The position numbers were made by a program, and so were the translations under genes. From Curtobacterium guangdongense (lineage in GTDB: Bacteria > Actinomycetota > Actinomycetes > Actinomycetales > Microbacteriaceae), in the NCBI RefSeq assembly GCF_049341845.1, contig NZ_JBMPIT010000001.1, forward strand, positions 62,001-126,000: 64,000 nt of DNA, in the 5' to 3' direction. This document shows positions 1 through 8,864 of this stretch, in pieces. The number at the start of each line of letters is the position of its first letter. Position 1 is the stretch's first letter. Under the pieces are notes generated by a model. The model was not told where the DNA came from, searched no databases, and worked only from the letters and a program-made list of their open reading frames with translations.

Positions 1-404
1 GCCGCTTCGAGCTGGCCCTTGTCGATCGACTGGATGCCGGACCGGAAGATCTCCCCGATGTAGGCGCCGGCGATCAGGCCGAGGGCGAGGATGCCGAGCG
101 GGTACGGGTTGCCCTTGGTGATCGGGTTGAACAGCGGCGCGAGCCCCTGCCCGAGCACCAGGATCGTGAGGATCGCCGGCAGGCCCCGGAACACGTCCGT
201 GTAGATGCCCGCCAGCACCCGGAGGGTCCGGCTGCGGGAGACGGCGAGCGCGGCGAGACCGAGCCCGATGACGATGCCGACGACGGTCGCCGCGGCGGCG
301 AGCAGCAGGGTGTTCCAGAGGCCGTACCCGAGGATGTCGGGCAGGACGACGAGCATGTCCGGGACGTTGAAGAACGACTGCAGGAGCGTCTGGAGCTGGT
401 CCAT
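1..404 (-). CDS. Amino-acid ABC transporter permease, partial
   Basis: Partial gene: the start (ATG at 404-402) is inside the window and the 3' end lies beyond base 1. The visible 134 residues hold an N-terminal membrane segment, a second around LLLAAAATVVGIVIGLGLAAL, and GAYIGEIFRSGIQSIDKGQLEAA at the window edge, which is the EAA loop that docks onto the ATPase in HisM/GlnP-type permeases. Its start is 9 bases after the stop of the upstream binding-protein gene, so the two are co-transcribed. It should form the inner-membrane channel of a polar amino-acid importer; the ATPase is expected just outside the window. The substrate cannot be read from the sequence. Confidence 0.9.
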   Translation of the reverse strand, partial: MDQLQTLLQSFFNVPDMLVVLPDILGYGLWNTLLLAAAATVVGIVIGLGLAALAVSRSRTLRVLAGIYTDVFRGLPAILTILVLGQGLAPLFNPITKGNPYPLGILALGLIAGAYIGEIFRSGIQSIDKGQLEA

Positions 405-413
405 GGTCGCGGC

Positions 414-1244
414 CTACTTGTCGGTCGGCTGGAACTGGTCCGGCACCGGAGCGTCCGGGTAGTACTTCTTCTCGATCTCCAGCCACTCGCCCGAGGCGAT
501 GATCTCCTTGATCGCCTTGTTGATGCCCTTCTTCAGCGCGGGCTTGTCCTTGTGCATGCTCATCGCGACGGGGTACTCCGGGAGCTCGATGTTGATCGGC
601 ATCTCGATGCTGGTGTCCTGGTCGACGAAGTCCTGGGCGATCGGGTAGTCGAGGAAGACCGCGTCGATGCTGCCGGCCTGCATCGCGGCCTTCGCGGCGT
701 TGTTGTCCGGGTACCGGACGATCTGGACGCCGGGGAAGTGGTCCTGGGCGTACTGGTCCTCGAGCGTGCCCTGCATCAGGCCGAGGCGCTTGCCCTTGAG
801 CGACGACGCCTTCTTGGTGATCGTCGACCCGGAGGGCGTGATGATCGAGATGTACCCGATGAAGTAGGTGTTCGAGAAGTCGACCGACTTCTTGCGCTCG
901 GGGGTGACCGACGTGCTCGCGGCGGCGACGTCGAGCGACCCCGCGGCGACGGCCGGCAGCAGCGTCGAGAACTCCTGCTGCACGAACACCGGTTTGAGGT
1001 CCATGTGCTTCGCGATCGCGGTGGCCATGTCGACCTCGAAGCCCGTGAGCTTCCCGTTCTCGGTGTAGGCGTAGGGCTTGGCGTCGCTCAGCGTGCCGAT
1101 CTTCAGCGTGCCGGCGGTCAGGGTGCCGTAGTCCTTCGACGAGGTGGACGTCGAGGCGGAGGAGGTCGTGGAGCAGGCCGTGAGCCCGACGGCGAGGGCC
1201 GCGATGACGGCGACCGCGGCGGCCTTGGAGTGGGTGCGTCGCAT
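414..1244 (-). CDS. Amino-acid ABC transporter substrate-binding lipoprotein
   Basis: 276 residues. I chose the ATG at 1244 (MRRTHSKAAA) because AGGAG lies 6 bases upstream; an ORF 15 codons longer lacks such a site. The N-terminus is a lipoprotein signal with lipobox LTAC, so the mature protein is anchored outside the membrane. The rest is an SBP_bac_3 domain: GTLKIGTLSDAKPYAYTENG at the start, GFEVDMATAIAKHM, and VDFSNTYFIGY in the first lobe. This family binds polar amino acids. It is followed directly by the permease at 1-404. The divergent LysR gene at 1395 may regulate both, which is inference from position. Confidence 0.9.
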   Translation of the reverse strand: MRRTHSKAAAVAVIAALAVGLTACSTTSSASTSTSSKDYGTLTAGTLKIGTLSDAKPYAYTENGKLTGFEVDMATAIAKHMDLKPVFVQQEFSTLLPAVAAGSLDVAAASTSVTPERKKSVDFSNTYFIGYISIITPSGSTITKKASSLKGKRLGLMQGTLEDQYAQDHFPGVQIVRYPDNNAAKAAMQAGSIDAVFLDYPIAQDFVDQDTSIEMPINIELPEYPVAMSMHKDKPALKKGINKAIKEIIASGEWLEIEKKYYPDAPVPDQFQPTDK

Positions 1245-1394
1245 GGTGACTCCTGTGCTGGGGAGGATGGGTGGTGCGGGCAAAATCACCGTAAGCGATG
1301 CAAGCGTTCGAAAAACGTTCGGAAATAATTTAGTAACACGACCTTTACGGCGTCGTATCGCAAGTCCGTGGAAGTACCGTGCGACGATCAGGAC
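1245..1394. promoter_or_regulatory. Divergent promoter region, locally AT-rich
   Basis: This 150-bp gap separates the divergent binding-protein and LysR genes. Bases about 1310-1337 are much richer in A/T than their surroundings and contain two copies of ACGTTCG or CGTTCG spaced by AAAA, then TAATTTAGTAA. LysR regulators usually bind such divergent regions. I could not assign -35/-10 boxes with confidence. Confidence 0.35.
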
Positions 1395-2327
1395 ATGGAA
1401 CTGCGCGATCTCCGAGCGTTCACGGCGGTCGCCGAGGACCTCTCCTTCAAGGACGCCGCCGCCCGGCTCGGCATGAGCCAGTCGGCGCTCAGCCAGTCGG
1501 TCTCACGGTTCGAGCGGGAACTCGGGGTGTCGCTCTTCGAGCGCGGACAGCGGCGGGCACCGGAGCTCACGCCGCAGGGTCGCGTCCTCGCCGCCCAGGC
1601 GAAGGCACTGCTCGACCACGCCGAGCAGGTCGAGGCGTCGGTCGTGGACGAACCGACGGCGACCGTGCCGCTCAAGGTCTCCTCGATCTCGTCGACGTTC
1701 GCCGGACTGGTCCCCCGCGTCGTGCCGCGACTCCGCGCGGCCGTGCCCGACGTCCGCGTCTCGCTGATGAGCGTGTTCGACACCCACGTGACCCGTGCCG
1801 TCCTCGAGCACCGCGTGGACTTCGCGTTCGGACGACTCTCCGAGGCACCGGAGGGTGTCGACTTCTCGTTCGTCGCGCACGAGCCACTCGTCGCCGCCGT
1901 GCCCTCGACGCACCCGCTCGCCACCCGCGATCGCATCGCCCTCGCGGAGCTCCGGGACGACCCGTTCGTGCTCTTCCACCGCGACGAGGGGATCCCGGGC
2001 TACGACGCCATCGTCAGCGCCTGCGTGCGGGCCGGGTTCTCACCGCAGATCCGGACGTATTCGCTCGACGACGTCGCGATGCTCTCCTCGATCGCGTGCG
2101 GCCTCGGGGTGTCGCTCATGCCGTACGTGTCGACGCTGCACGCCTTCGACGGGGTCAGCTACGTCCCGGTGACGGACGAGCACGCCACCACGCCGCTCTC
2201 GGTGCTCCGCCGGCAGCACGACGGACTCGTCGCGGCGGACCTGCTCCTGGAACTGGTCCACGACGAGATGCGGACGCTCGCAGCGCGCGAGGTCGCGCGC
2301 GGCAACCGACCGCCGCTGGTGCCGTAG
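1395..2327 (+). CDS. LysR-family transcriptional regulator
   Basis: 310 residues starting MELRDLRAFTAVAEDLSF. The N-terminal winged helix-turn-helix is typical of LysR (LSFKDAAARLGMSQSALSQSVSRFERELGVSLFERG, residues about 15-50). It is followed by the LysR_substrate effector domain (VPLKVSSISSTFAGLVPRVVPRLRAAVPDV onwards). An upstream in-frame start at 1368 is possible, but the family normally begins a few residues before the HTH. It is divergent from an amino-acid importer, so that importer is its likely target. The effector is unknown. Confidence 0.88.
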   Translation: MELRDLRAFTAVAEDLSFKDAAARLGMSQSALSQSVSRFERELGVSLFERGQRRAPELTPQGRVLAAQAKALLDHAEQVEASVVDEPTATVPLKVSSISSTFAGLVPRVVPRLRAAVPDVRVSLMSVFDTHVTRAVLEHRVDFAFGRLSEAPEGVDFSFVAHEPLVAAVPSTHPLATRDRIALAELRDDPFVLFHRDEGIPGYDAIVSACVRAGFSPQIRTYSLDDVAMLSSIACGLGVSLMPYVSTLHAFDGVSYVPVTDEHATTPLSVLRRQHDGLVAADLLLELVHDEMRTLAAREVARGNRPPLVP

Positions 2328-2369
2328 TCCGCCTGCACACGACCGGACGGGAGGCCCGGCTCGGCTCCG

Positions 2370-3638
2370 TCAGGCCAGCACGCGCTCCAGGAACGGGTTG
2401 CGGAACCGGCCCGCCGGGTCGAGTTCGCGGGCGAGCGCGGCGAACCGCGCCAGGTGGGGGTACGCCCCGTGCAGGCGCTCCGGCGTCGCGGCCGAGACCT
2501 TCCCCCAGTGCGGGCGCGGGTCGAACGGGGCGAGGACGTCCTCGATCCGCTCGACCGCGGCGGCGACGGCCCCGACGTCCCGGCGGAACGTGAAGTGCAC
2601 GCCGACCGACTGCCGCTCGGACGAGGGTGCGAGCCACGCGGTGTCGGGCGCGACCGTCCTGATCTCGGCGGCGATGAGGATCGGCGCGAACAGGTCGGCG
2701 AGCGGACGCAGCGCCCGGAGCGCGGGGACCGCCGCTGCGGCGGGCAGCAGGTACTCCGCCTGGATCTCGGCACCGGTGGACGGGGTGAACGACGACCGGA
2801 AGTGCGGCAGTCGCTCGGACCACGGGCCGGGGACGCCGCCCTGCTCGGTGACGCCGGCCGGGTCGTTCTCCCCGGGGTGCACGGGGCCGGTCGCGGCCCT
2901 GGCACCGAGTGCGACGAGGTCGATCGTCGGTGCCGGCTCGTCGACGCGGCGCTTCGTCCAGACCTGTCGCGCGCCACGATCGTCGAACGACGTGAACATC
3001 GACACCGAGTACGCGTCCGACATCACCGCGTCGAACTGTGACTCGACGGCATCCCACGGCAGGTCGAGGTGCACGGTCGTGGCCACCTCGAACGTCGGCT
3101 CGATCGCGAGCTCGACGGCGGTCACGATCCCGAGTGCCCCGAGCGCGACCCGGTGCGCGTCGAGGTCGCCGTCGGGCGAGTCCCCTGACACGTGGACCAC
3201 GTCGCCGGACGCACGGACCACGTCCAGCCCGACCACCGCCTGCGCCAGCGAGGGGTTCCGCACACCGGAGCCGTGCGTGCCGGTGGCGACGGCCCCGGCC
3301 GTGGAGATGTGCGGCAGGGACGCGAGGTTCGCGAGGGCCCAGCCACGAGCCTCCAGGCCGGACGCCACCTGAGCGTGCGTCATGCCGGCGGCGACGCGGA
3401 CGACCCGCCGCTCCGTGTCGATGTCGAGCACGGGCGGCAGGTCGGACAGCGTGACCTGGACGGCGTCGGTGTCCGCGATGGTGTTGAACGAGTGCGTGGA
3501 CCCCAGCGCCGTCAGTCCTGGGGTCGACGCGACGAGCTCCTGCAGCGACGCCACCGAGGTGGGCCGCAGCAGCGCCGATGCCCCGTAGGTGACGTTGCCC
3601 GCCCAGTTGGTCCGCTCCGTCGCGATCACGTCGCTCAT
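2370..3638 (-). CDS. Alditol (xylitol/sorbitol) oxidase, FAD-dependent
   Basis: 422 residues, close to Streptomyces AldO (about 418). The N-terminus TNWAGNVTYGA, the covalent-FAD motif GSTHSFN (His49), NLASLPHISTAGAVATGTHGSG, the stretch GVPGPWSERLPHFRSSFTPSTGAEIQAEYLLP and the C-terminal PHWGKVS all match the AldO family. These enzymes oxidise the terminal hydroxyl of polyols such as xylitol, sorbitol or arabitol to the aldose, with O2 reduced to H2O2. There is no signal peptide, so it is cytoplasmic. Its ATG lies only 7 bases after the araA stop on the same strand, so it looks like the fourth gene of the araBDA operon. The substrate in this organism is inferred. Confidence 0.88.
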   Translation of the reverse strand: MSDVIATERTNWAGNVTYGASALLRPTSVASLQELVASTPGLTALGSTHSFNTIADTDAVQVTLSDLPPVLDIDTERRVVRVAAGMTHAQVASGLEARGWALANLASLPHISTAGAVATGTHGSGVRNPSLAQAVVGLDVVRASGDVVHVSGDSPDGDLDAHRVALGALGIVTAVELAIEPTFEVATTVHLDLPWDAVESQFDAVMSDAYSVSMFTSFDDRGARQVWTKRRVDEPAPTIDLVALGARAATGPVHPGENDPAGVTEQGGVPGPWSERLPHFRSSFTPSTGAEIQAEYLLPAAAAVPALRALRPLADLFAPILIAAEIRTVAPDTAWLAPSSERQSVGVHFTFRRDVGAVAAAVERIEDVLAPFDPRPHWGKVSAATPERLHGAYPHLARFAALARELDPAGRFRNPFLERVLA

Positions 3639-3645
3639 CGTACGG

Positions 3646-5163
3646 TCAGAACCCGCGGTCGAGACGGTGCCAGACCTGCTGCCCGCGCACCTCGTCGCGG
3701 AACCCGCGGGAGGTCGTGTGCTCGTCGATGACCAGGAACTCGGTGCCGAGGATCGTCGCGAGGTCCTCGACCACCTGCAGCCCCACGGCCGTCGTCATGA
3801 CGGTGTGGTGCGCGGCGCCGGCGGTGAGCCAGGCCTCGGCGGCGACGGGGAACGAGGGACGGGGCTCCCAGACGGCCCGGCCGACGGGGAGCTTCGGCAG
3901 TGCCTCGGTCGGCGGGACCACGTCGACGACGTTCGCCGTGAGACGGAACCCGTCGCGGGTGTCGGACAGCGCGACCACGACGGCCTCGCCGGAGTCGGCG
4001 GTGAAGACCAGGCGCACCGGGTCGTCCTTGCCGCCGATGCCGAGCGGGTGGATCTCGAGCGTCGGACGCGACGACGTGAGCGTCGGCGAGACCTCGAGCA
4101 TGTGCGCGCCGAGGATCTTCTCCGCACCCGGGGTGAGGTCGTACGTGTAGTCCTCCATCAGGGAGGCGCCGCCCGGCAGCCCCGCGCCCGCGACGTTCAT
4201 CGCGCGGACCAGGACGGCGGTCTTCCAGTCACCCTCGGCGCCGAAGCCGAAGCCGTCGGCCATCAGGCGCTGCACGGCGAGACCGGGGAGCTGCTTGAGG
4301 GACCCGAGGTCCTCGAAGTTCGTCGTGAACGCCGCGGAGCCGTTCTGCGACAGCAAGGCGCGCAGGCCGAGCTCGATCGCGGCACCGTCGCGGAGGGACT
4401 GACGACGCGCACCGCCGTCGCGGAGCTCGTCGACCACGTCGTAGTGCTGGTCGTACACGGCCACGAGCGCGTCGATGTCCTGCTCGCTCGCCGCGGAGAC
4501 CGCCGCGGCCATCTCGTTGACGGCCCACGTGTTCACCTGCACGCCGAGCTCGATCTCCGCCTCGGTCTTGTCACCCTCGGTGACCGCGACGTAGCGCATG
4601 TTGTCGCCGAACCGGGTGAGCTTCAGGTCACGGACGGCTGCTGCGCCGGCTGCCGCGCGGCTCCAGTTCGCGACCCGCTGCTGCACGCGCTCGTCGGACA
4701 CGTGCCCGATGGCCGTCGCGTGCCGGACACCCATGCGCGCGAGGGCGTAGCCGAACTCACGGTCGCCGTGCGCCGCCTGGTTGAGGTTCATGAAGTCGAA
4801 GTCGATGTCCGCCCACGGCAGTGCGACGTTCGCCTGGGTGTGCAGGTGCAGCAGCGGCTTGGTCAGCGCGTTCAGGCCGCCGATCCACATCTTCGCGGGG
4901 CTGAAGGTGTGCATCCAGGCGGTCACGCCGATGACGGTGTCGTCGGCGCTCGCCTCGATGAGGGCGCGGCGGATGCCGTCGGCGTCCTTGAGCACGGGCT
5001 TCCAGACGAGCTTCACCGGGACGTGCGGGGCCAGCTCGGCGTGCACCGCGCGGCTCTGCTCCTCGACCTGGCGCAGGGTCTCCTCGCCGTACAGGCCCTG
5101 CGACCCGGTGAGGAACCAGATCTCGTAGCTGTCGAGCGTTTCTTGCGGGTCCACCTGCGTCAT
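3646..5163 (-). CDS. araA: L-arabinose isomerase
   Basis: 505 residues, standard AraA length, starting MTQVDPQETLDSYEIWFLTGSQGLYGEE. It converts L-arabinose to L-ribulose in the cytoplasm. Expected metal/active-site residues are present: Glu in GFGFGAEGDWKTA, Glu in LMEDYTYDL, His in LGAHMLEVSP, and His in AGAAHHTV, corresponding to Glu306, Glu333, His350 and His450 of the E. coli enzyme. The ATG overlaps the araD stop by 4 bases (ATGA), so translation is coupled. Order is araB-araD-araA-alditol oxidase, transcribed from the operator-bearing promoter at 7610-7651. Confidence 0.97.
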   Translation of the reverse strand: MTQVDPQETLDSYEIWFLTGSQGLYGEETLRQVEEQSRAVHAELAPHVPVKLVWKPVLKDADGIRRALIEASADDTVIGVTAWMHTFSPAKMWIGGLNALTKPLLHLHTQANVALPWADIDFDFMNLNQAAHGDREFGYALARMGVRHATAIGHVSDERVQQRVANWSRAAAGAAAVRDLKLTRFGDNMRYVAVTEGDKTEAEIELGVQVNTWAVNEMAAAVSAASEQDIDALVAVYDQHYDVVDELRDGGARRQSLRDGAAIELGLRALLSQNGSAAFTTNFEDLGSLKQLPGLAVQRLMADGFGFGAEGDWKTAVLVRAMNVAGAGLPGGASLMEDYTYDLTPGAEKILGAHMLEVSPTLTSSRPTLEIHPLGIGGKDDPVRLVFTADSGEAVVVALSDTRDGFRLTANVVDVVPPTEALPKLPVGRAVWEPRPSFPVAAEAWLTAGAAHHTVMTTAVGLQVVEDLATILGTEFLVIDEHTTSRGFRDEVRGQQVWHRLDRGF

Positions 5164-5903
5164 CGCATGGCTCCTTCGGGGTTCTGTCCGGCTGTGTCTT
5201 CTGACGGCCGTTGGCCGTACACGTTCTGGTAGCGGTCGAAGAGTCGATCGATGTCGTCGGGGGCGATCGGCACGACCTCGCCGCCCTGTTTCGCGATGTG
5301 CACCGTGCGGGCGACGTCCTCGCACATCACGGCTGCCTTGACGGCGTCCTTCGCGTCCTTGCCGATCGTGAACACGCCGTGGTTCTGCATGAGCACCGCA
5401 CGGGAGCGGTGGTCGCTGAGCGTCTCGACGATGCCGTGGCCGATCGAGTCGTCGCCGATGATCGCGAACGGGCCGACCGGGATCGGTCCGCCGAACTCGT
5501 CCGCCATCGCGGTGATGACGCAGGGGATCTCCTCGGCCCTGGCCGCCCATGCGGTCGCGTAGGTGGAGTGCGTGTGGACGACGCCGCCGACCTCGGGCAT
5601 GTTCCGGTACACGTAGGCGTGCGCCGCGGTGTCGGAGCTCGGCCCGTGGGCGTTGCCCCAGCCGTCCGCCGGCACGCCGTCGAGCGTGCAGACCACCTGG
5701 TTCTCGGGCGTCAGGTCGTCGCTCGACACCCCGCTCGGCTTGATCACGAAGAGGTCAGTGCCCGGCACGCGTTCGGAGACGTTGCCGCCGGTCCAGATCA
5801 CGAGTCCGTAGCGGACCAGCTCGCCGTGCAGGGAGGCGACGCGCCTCCGCGTCGCGGCCACTGCCTCCTGGACGGCGCTGTCGTGGACGCTTGCTTCCGT
5901 CAT
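5160..5903 (-). CDS. araD: L-ribulose-5-phosphate 4-epimerase
   Basis: 247 residues, class II aldolase fold. It converts L-ribulose 5-phosphate to D-xylulose 5-phosphate, the last step of the arabinose pathway. The substrate-phosphate loop TGGNVSER and PSGVS, the SSDTAAH segment, the zinc-binding pair VVHTHSTYATAWA and the third zinc His in MQNHGVF are all visible. I chose the ATG at 5903, which overlaps the araB stop by 4 bases; a longer reading frame upstream lies inside araB and has no family similarity. Flanked by araB and araA in one operon. Confidence 0.97.
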   Translation of the reverse strand: MTEASVHDSAVQEAVAATRRRVASLHGELVRYGLVIWTGGNVSERVPGTDLFVIKPSGVSSDDLTPENQVVCTLDGVPADGWGNAHGPSSDTAAHAYVYRNMPEVGGVVHTHSTYATAWAARAEEIPCVITAMADEFGGPIPVGPFAIIGDDSIGHGIVETLSDHRSRAVLMQNHGVFTIGKDAKDAVKAAVMCEDVARTVHIAKQGGEVVPIAPDDIDRLFDRYQNVYGQRPSEDTAGQNPEGAMR

Positions 5904-7579
5904 CGGGTCACTTCCTCTGCCTGGAGGCTCGGTTCGGCTCGGGCCGTCGTCTCGGGTTCGTCTGTGGTGGCGTCGTCGTCGTGGCTGGTGGCGTCGTCGT
6001 CGCGGGTGGTGGCTGCGACGGCCGCCGCCTGCAGGGGCAGCCCGGCCCGGAAGCGCTCGAGGTAGACGCGGAACCCCTCGACGTCCCGCTCGTCGGGGTC
6101 CGCCACGTGCACGGCGTCCGCGGCGAAGACCCGCGTCTGCAGGTACTCGGTCAGGTCGGTGTCCGAGGCGTGCTCCAGGTAGGCCGCGAGGACCGCGATC
6201 CCCCACGCGCCGCCCTCACCAGCGGTCTCCTCGAGCGCCACGGGTACCCGGAGCGCTGCCGCGAGTAGTCGTTGCGGGGCACCAGGGGTCCGGAAGAGCC
6301 CGCCGTGCGCGGTCATCCGGTCGACGCGGACGTCCTCGCCCGCGAGCACGTCCATGCCGATCGCGAGCGTGGCGAACGCACCCTGCACCTCGGCACGGAC
6401 GAGGTTGCCGAGCGTGAACGCGCTGCCGGCACCACGGACCAGGAGCGGTCGACCGTCCTCGACGTGCGTGACCGGTTCACCCGCCAGGTAGTTGTAGGAC
6501 AGCAGCCCGCCGGCGTCCGGATCGGCCCGCTCGGCCTCGGCGAGCAGCGTCGCGTAGACGTGGTCGACGTCGAGCGGGCTGCCCGCGGCCTCGGCGAACC
6601 GGCCGAACACCCTGGCCCACGCGGCGATCTCACTCGCGCCGTTGTTGCAGTGCACCATCGCGACGGCGTCGCCCGCGGGGGTCGTGACGACGTCGATCTC
6701 CTCGTGCGGGGTCGTCATCGCGTGCTCGAGGACCACCATCGAGAAGATGCTCGTGCCGACGCTGACGTTGCCCGTTCGAGGTGCGACGGCGTTCGTCGCG
6801 ACCATGCCCGTGCCGGCGTCGCCCTCGGGCGGGCAGAGCGGGACGCCGGGCTCGAGCGTGCCGGTCGGGTCGAGCCAGGCGGCACCCTCGGGGGTGAGCG
6901 TGCCGGCATCCTGCCCGGCGACGAGGACATCGGGGAGGAGCTCCCGGACGTCCCGGCCGATGAGTCCGTCGGCGGTGTGGAGCATGGCGGCGTCGTAGTC
7001 CCTGGTCGCCGGGTCGATGGGGAACGCCCCGGACGCGTCACCCACGCCGAGCACGTTCCGTCCGGTCAGCCGGCGGTGGACGTACCCGGCGAGGGTGGTG
7101 ATGCCGGCGACCTCGGCGACGTGGGGCTCCTCGTCGAGGACCGCCTGGTACAGGTGCGCGACCGACCAGCGGAGCGGGATGGTGAAGGACAGTGCCTCGC
7201 TGAGCGCCGCAGCCGCCGGGCCGGTCGAGGTGTTGCGCCACGTGCGGAACGGCACGAGGAGCTCCCCTGACGCGTCGAACGCCAGGTACCCGTGCATCAT
7301 CGCGGACACCCCGAGGGCGCGGAACGTGGTGGGGCGGACGCCGAACCGTTCCTCGACGTCGGAGACCAGGGCGGCGTAGGCGGCGCGGAGTCCGGTCTCG
7401 ACGTCGTCGAGGGAGTAGGTCCAGCGCCCGTCGACGAAGGCGTTCTCCCACTCGTGGTCGCCGCTGGCGACGGGGACGAGGTCCTCGTCGATCAGGCACG
7501 CCTTGATGCGGGTCGATCCGAGCTCGATCCCGAGCGTGGTGCGCCCGTCCAGGACCTGGTGTCTGCGGTCGTCGCTCAT
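5900..7579 (-). CDS. araB: L-ribulokinase (FGGY-family carbohydrate kinase)
   Basis: 559 residues from ATG 7579, preceded by GGGAGGG. The N-terminal FGGY domain begins TLGIELGSTRIKACLIDEDL (ATP phosphate loop). The C-terminal half contains GNVSVGTSIFSMVV and MTAHGGLFRTPGAPQRLLAAAL. Membership of the FGGY kinases is clear; assignment as ribulokinase rests mainly on its place as first gene of the araBDA operon. The last 35 or so residues are an unusual low-complexity acidic tail with two DDDAT copies, encoded by a 17-bp direct repeat at 5965-5981 and 5986-6002. That tail is not part of the FGGY fold and may be a repeat-driven extension. Confidence 0.9.
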   Translation of the reverse strand: MSDDRRHQVLDGRTTLGIELGSTRIKACLIDEDLVPVASGDHEWENAFVDGRWTYSLDDVETGLRAAYAALVSDVEERFGVRPTTFRALGVSAMMHGYLAFDASGELLVPFRTWRNTSTGPAAAALSEALSFTIPLRWSVAHLYQAVLDEEPHVAEVAGITTLAGYVHRRLTGRNVLGVGDASGAFPIDPATRDYDAAMLHTADGLIGRDVRELLPDVLVAGQDAGTLTPEGAAWLDPTGTLEPGVPLCPPEGDAGTGMVATNAVAPRTGNVSVGTSIFSMVVLEHAMTTPHEEIDVVTTPAGDAVAMVHCNNGASEIAAWARVFGRFAEAAGSPLDVDHVYATLLAEAERADPDAGGLLSYNYLAGEPVTHVEDGRPLLVRGAGSAFTLGNLVRAEVQGAFATLAIGMDVLAGEDVRVDRMTAHGGLFRTPGAPQRLLAAALRVPVALEETAGEGGAWGIAVLAAYLEHASDTDLTEYLQTRVFAADAVHVADPDERDVEGFRVYLERFRAGLPLQAAAVAATTRDDDATSHDDDATTDEPETTARAEPSLQAEEVTR

Positions 7580-7609
7580 GGTTCCCTCCCGAGACCTCGT
7601 CGTCCGTTC

Positions 7610-7651
7610 GTGAGCGCTCACATCCTGGCACGTGAGCGCTCACTCTCGCAA
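7610..7651 (-). promoter_or_regulatory. araBDA promoter with two LacI-type operators
   Basis: On the minus strand I read -35 TTGCGA (7651-7646), an 18-base spacer and -10 CAGGAT (7627-7622). One perfect palindrome GTGAGCGCTCAC lies in the spacer (7632-7643) and a second immediately after the -10 (7610-7621). Their centres are 22 bp apart, two helical turns, so two repressor dimers would sit on the same face. The same palindrome recurs at 15419, 32808 and 32889, all in front of arabinose genes. Confidence 0.85.
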
Positions 7652-7705
7652 TCCCGTCCCGCTGTGCGTGCGTGTCCCCACGCGCCCGAGGTCACCCAAT
7701 GCGCC

Positions 7706-7761
7706 GAGATCGCACTTCGTGTCGGATCGGATGCCGCCGAACCGACACGGAGTGCGATCTC
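7706..7761. terminator. Long inverted repeat downstream of lacI
   Basis: The arms 7706-7725 and 7742-7761 are 20 bases long and pair with one mismatch around a 16-base loop. It lies between the lacI stop (7812) and the araB promoter, both on the minus strand, so it probably ends lacI transcription before araB. No T-tract follows. Confidence 0.7.
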
Positions 7762-7811
7762 ACCGCACGGGCGCGGGCGGGCGGGGCGCGCGGGCGGGTG
7801 GGGCGCGGGCG

Positions 7812-8801
7812 TCAGGCGCCGAGGGTGCTCTCGCGGAGGACGAGCGACGGGGTCACGACGGAGGACTCCGGCGCGGCACCGTCGATCAGGTCGAGCAGTG
7901 ACCGCCCGGCGACCCGACCGAGCTCCTCGAGGCGCAGGTCCACCGTCGTCAGCGGCGGGCGGCTCGCGAGCGCCATCACGTCCCAGTCGTCGAACCCGGT
8001 GACGGCGACGTCGTCGGGCACGGACCGCCCGGCCTCGCGCAGCCGATCGCACACACCGCGCGCGATCTGGTCGCTGCCGCACACGATCGCGTCGACGTCG
8101 TCGTCCCCGCGGAGCAGGACGTCGGCGGCCTGGCGCCCCCAGCGCTCGGACCACTCGCCGTACATCGGCGGCACCACGAGTCGGGAACCGAGCACCTCCG
8201 ACGCCCCGGAGACACGACTCGACGCCGAGTGGTGTCGCGCCGGACCGGTGACGATCGCGACCCGTCGCCGGCCGATGGTCACGAGGTGGGAGGCGACGAG
8301 TCCGGCGCCGTGCGCGTCGTCGACCGTCACGGAGACGTCGGCGGGGTCGGTCGACGGGGTGAACGCGTAGACGACGGGGATCGACACGTCGATCGGGGGC
8401 CTGGCGTCCGCGGACCGTCCCGTGACGATGATGCCGTCGACGCCCCGCGCGACGAGCGAGCGGAGGTAGTGCGATTCTCGGACGTGGTCGTCACGGGTGT
8501 CGCAGAGCAGCACGGCCATCTGCCCGGCGGACAGGACGTCCTCGGCACCGAGGAGCACCGGGATCGAGAACCGGCCGAACGAGTCCGTGGTGATCATCCC
8601 GACGGTGTAGGTCCGCCCGGAGGAGAGTGCCCGCGCCCGGGCGTCCCCGACGAACCCGAGCTTCTCGGCGGCGTCCTTCACCCGTTCGCGGGTGGAGTCG
8701 CGCAGCTGCCCGGTCCCGTTGAGGGCCTTCGACGCGGTGCCGATCGACACCCCGGCGAGCGCCGCGACGTCGGTGATGCGCGCTGGACGCTCCAGTGTCA
8801 C
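7812..8801 (-). CDS. LacI-family transcriptional regulator (GH127 locus)
   Basis: 329 residues, GTG start preceded by AAGGAG. The N-terminal HTH is ITDVAALAGVSIGTASKALNGTG with hinge LGFVGDARARALSSGRT. The periplasmic-binding-like domain ends with ELGRVAGRSLLDLIDG and VLRESTLGA. The recognition helix (Ile20, Gly21, Lys25 at the positions of LacI residues 17, 18, 22) differs from the other two LacI proteins here, so it should read a different operator. It is divergent from the GH127 operon, whose promoter carries GAAACCGTTTTC. Control of that operon is inferred from position. Confidence 0.92.
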   Translation of the reverse strand: MTLERPARITDVAALAGVSIGTASKALNGTGQLRDSTRERVKDAAEKLGFVGDARARALSSGRTYTVGMITTDSFGRFSIPVLLGAEDVLSAGQMAVLLCDTRDDHVRESHYLRSLVARGVDGIIVTGRSADARPPIDVSIPVVYAFTPSTDPADVSVTVDDAHGAGLVASHLVTIGRRRVAIVTGPARHHSASSRVSGASEVLGSRLVVPPMYGEWSERWGRQAADVLLRGDDDVDAIVCGSDQIARGVCDRLREAGRSVPDDVAVTGFDDWDVMALASRPPLTTVDLRLEELGRVAGRSLLDLIDGAAPESSVVTPSLVLRESTLGA

Positions 8802-8864
8802 GGCAATCTCCTTTCCGGATCGGCAGCGAGATCACGATCATACGATCATCTCAGCAATTCGGTC

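Noticed and set aside
5160..6206. Longer araD start inside araB
   Set aside because: The extra N-terminal residues are Arg/Gly-rich with no family similarity, while the ATG at 5903 overlaps the araB stop in the usual coupled way.
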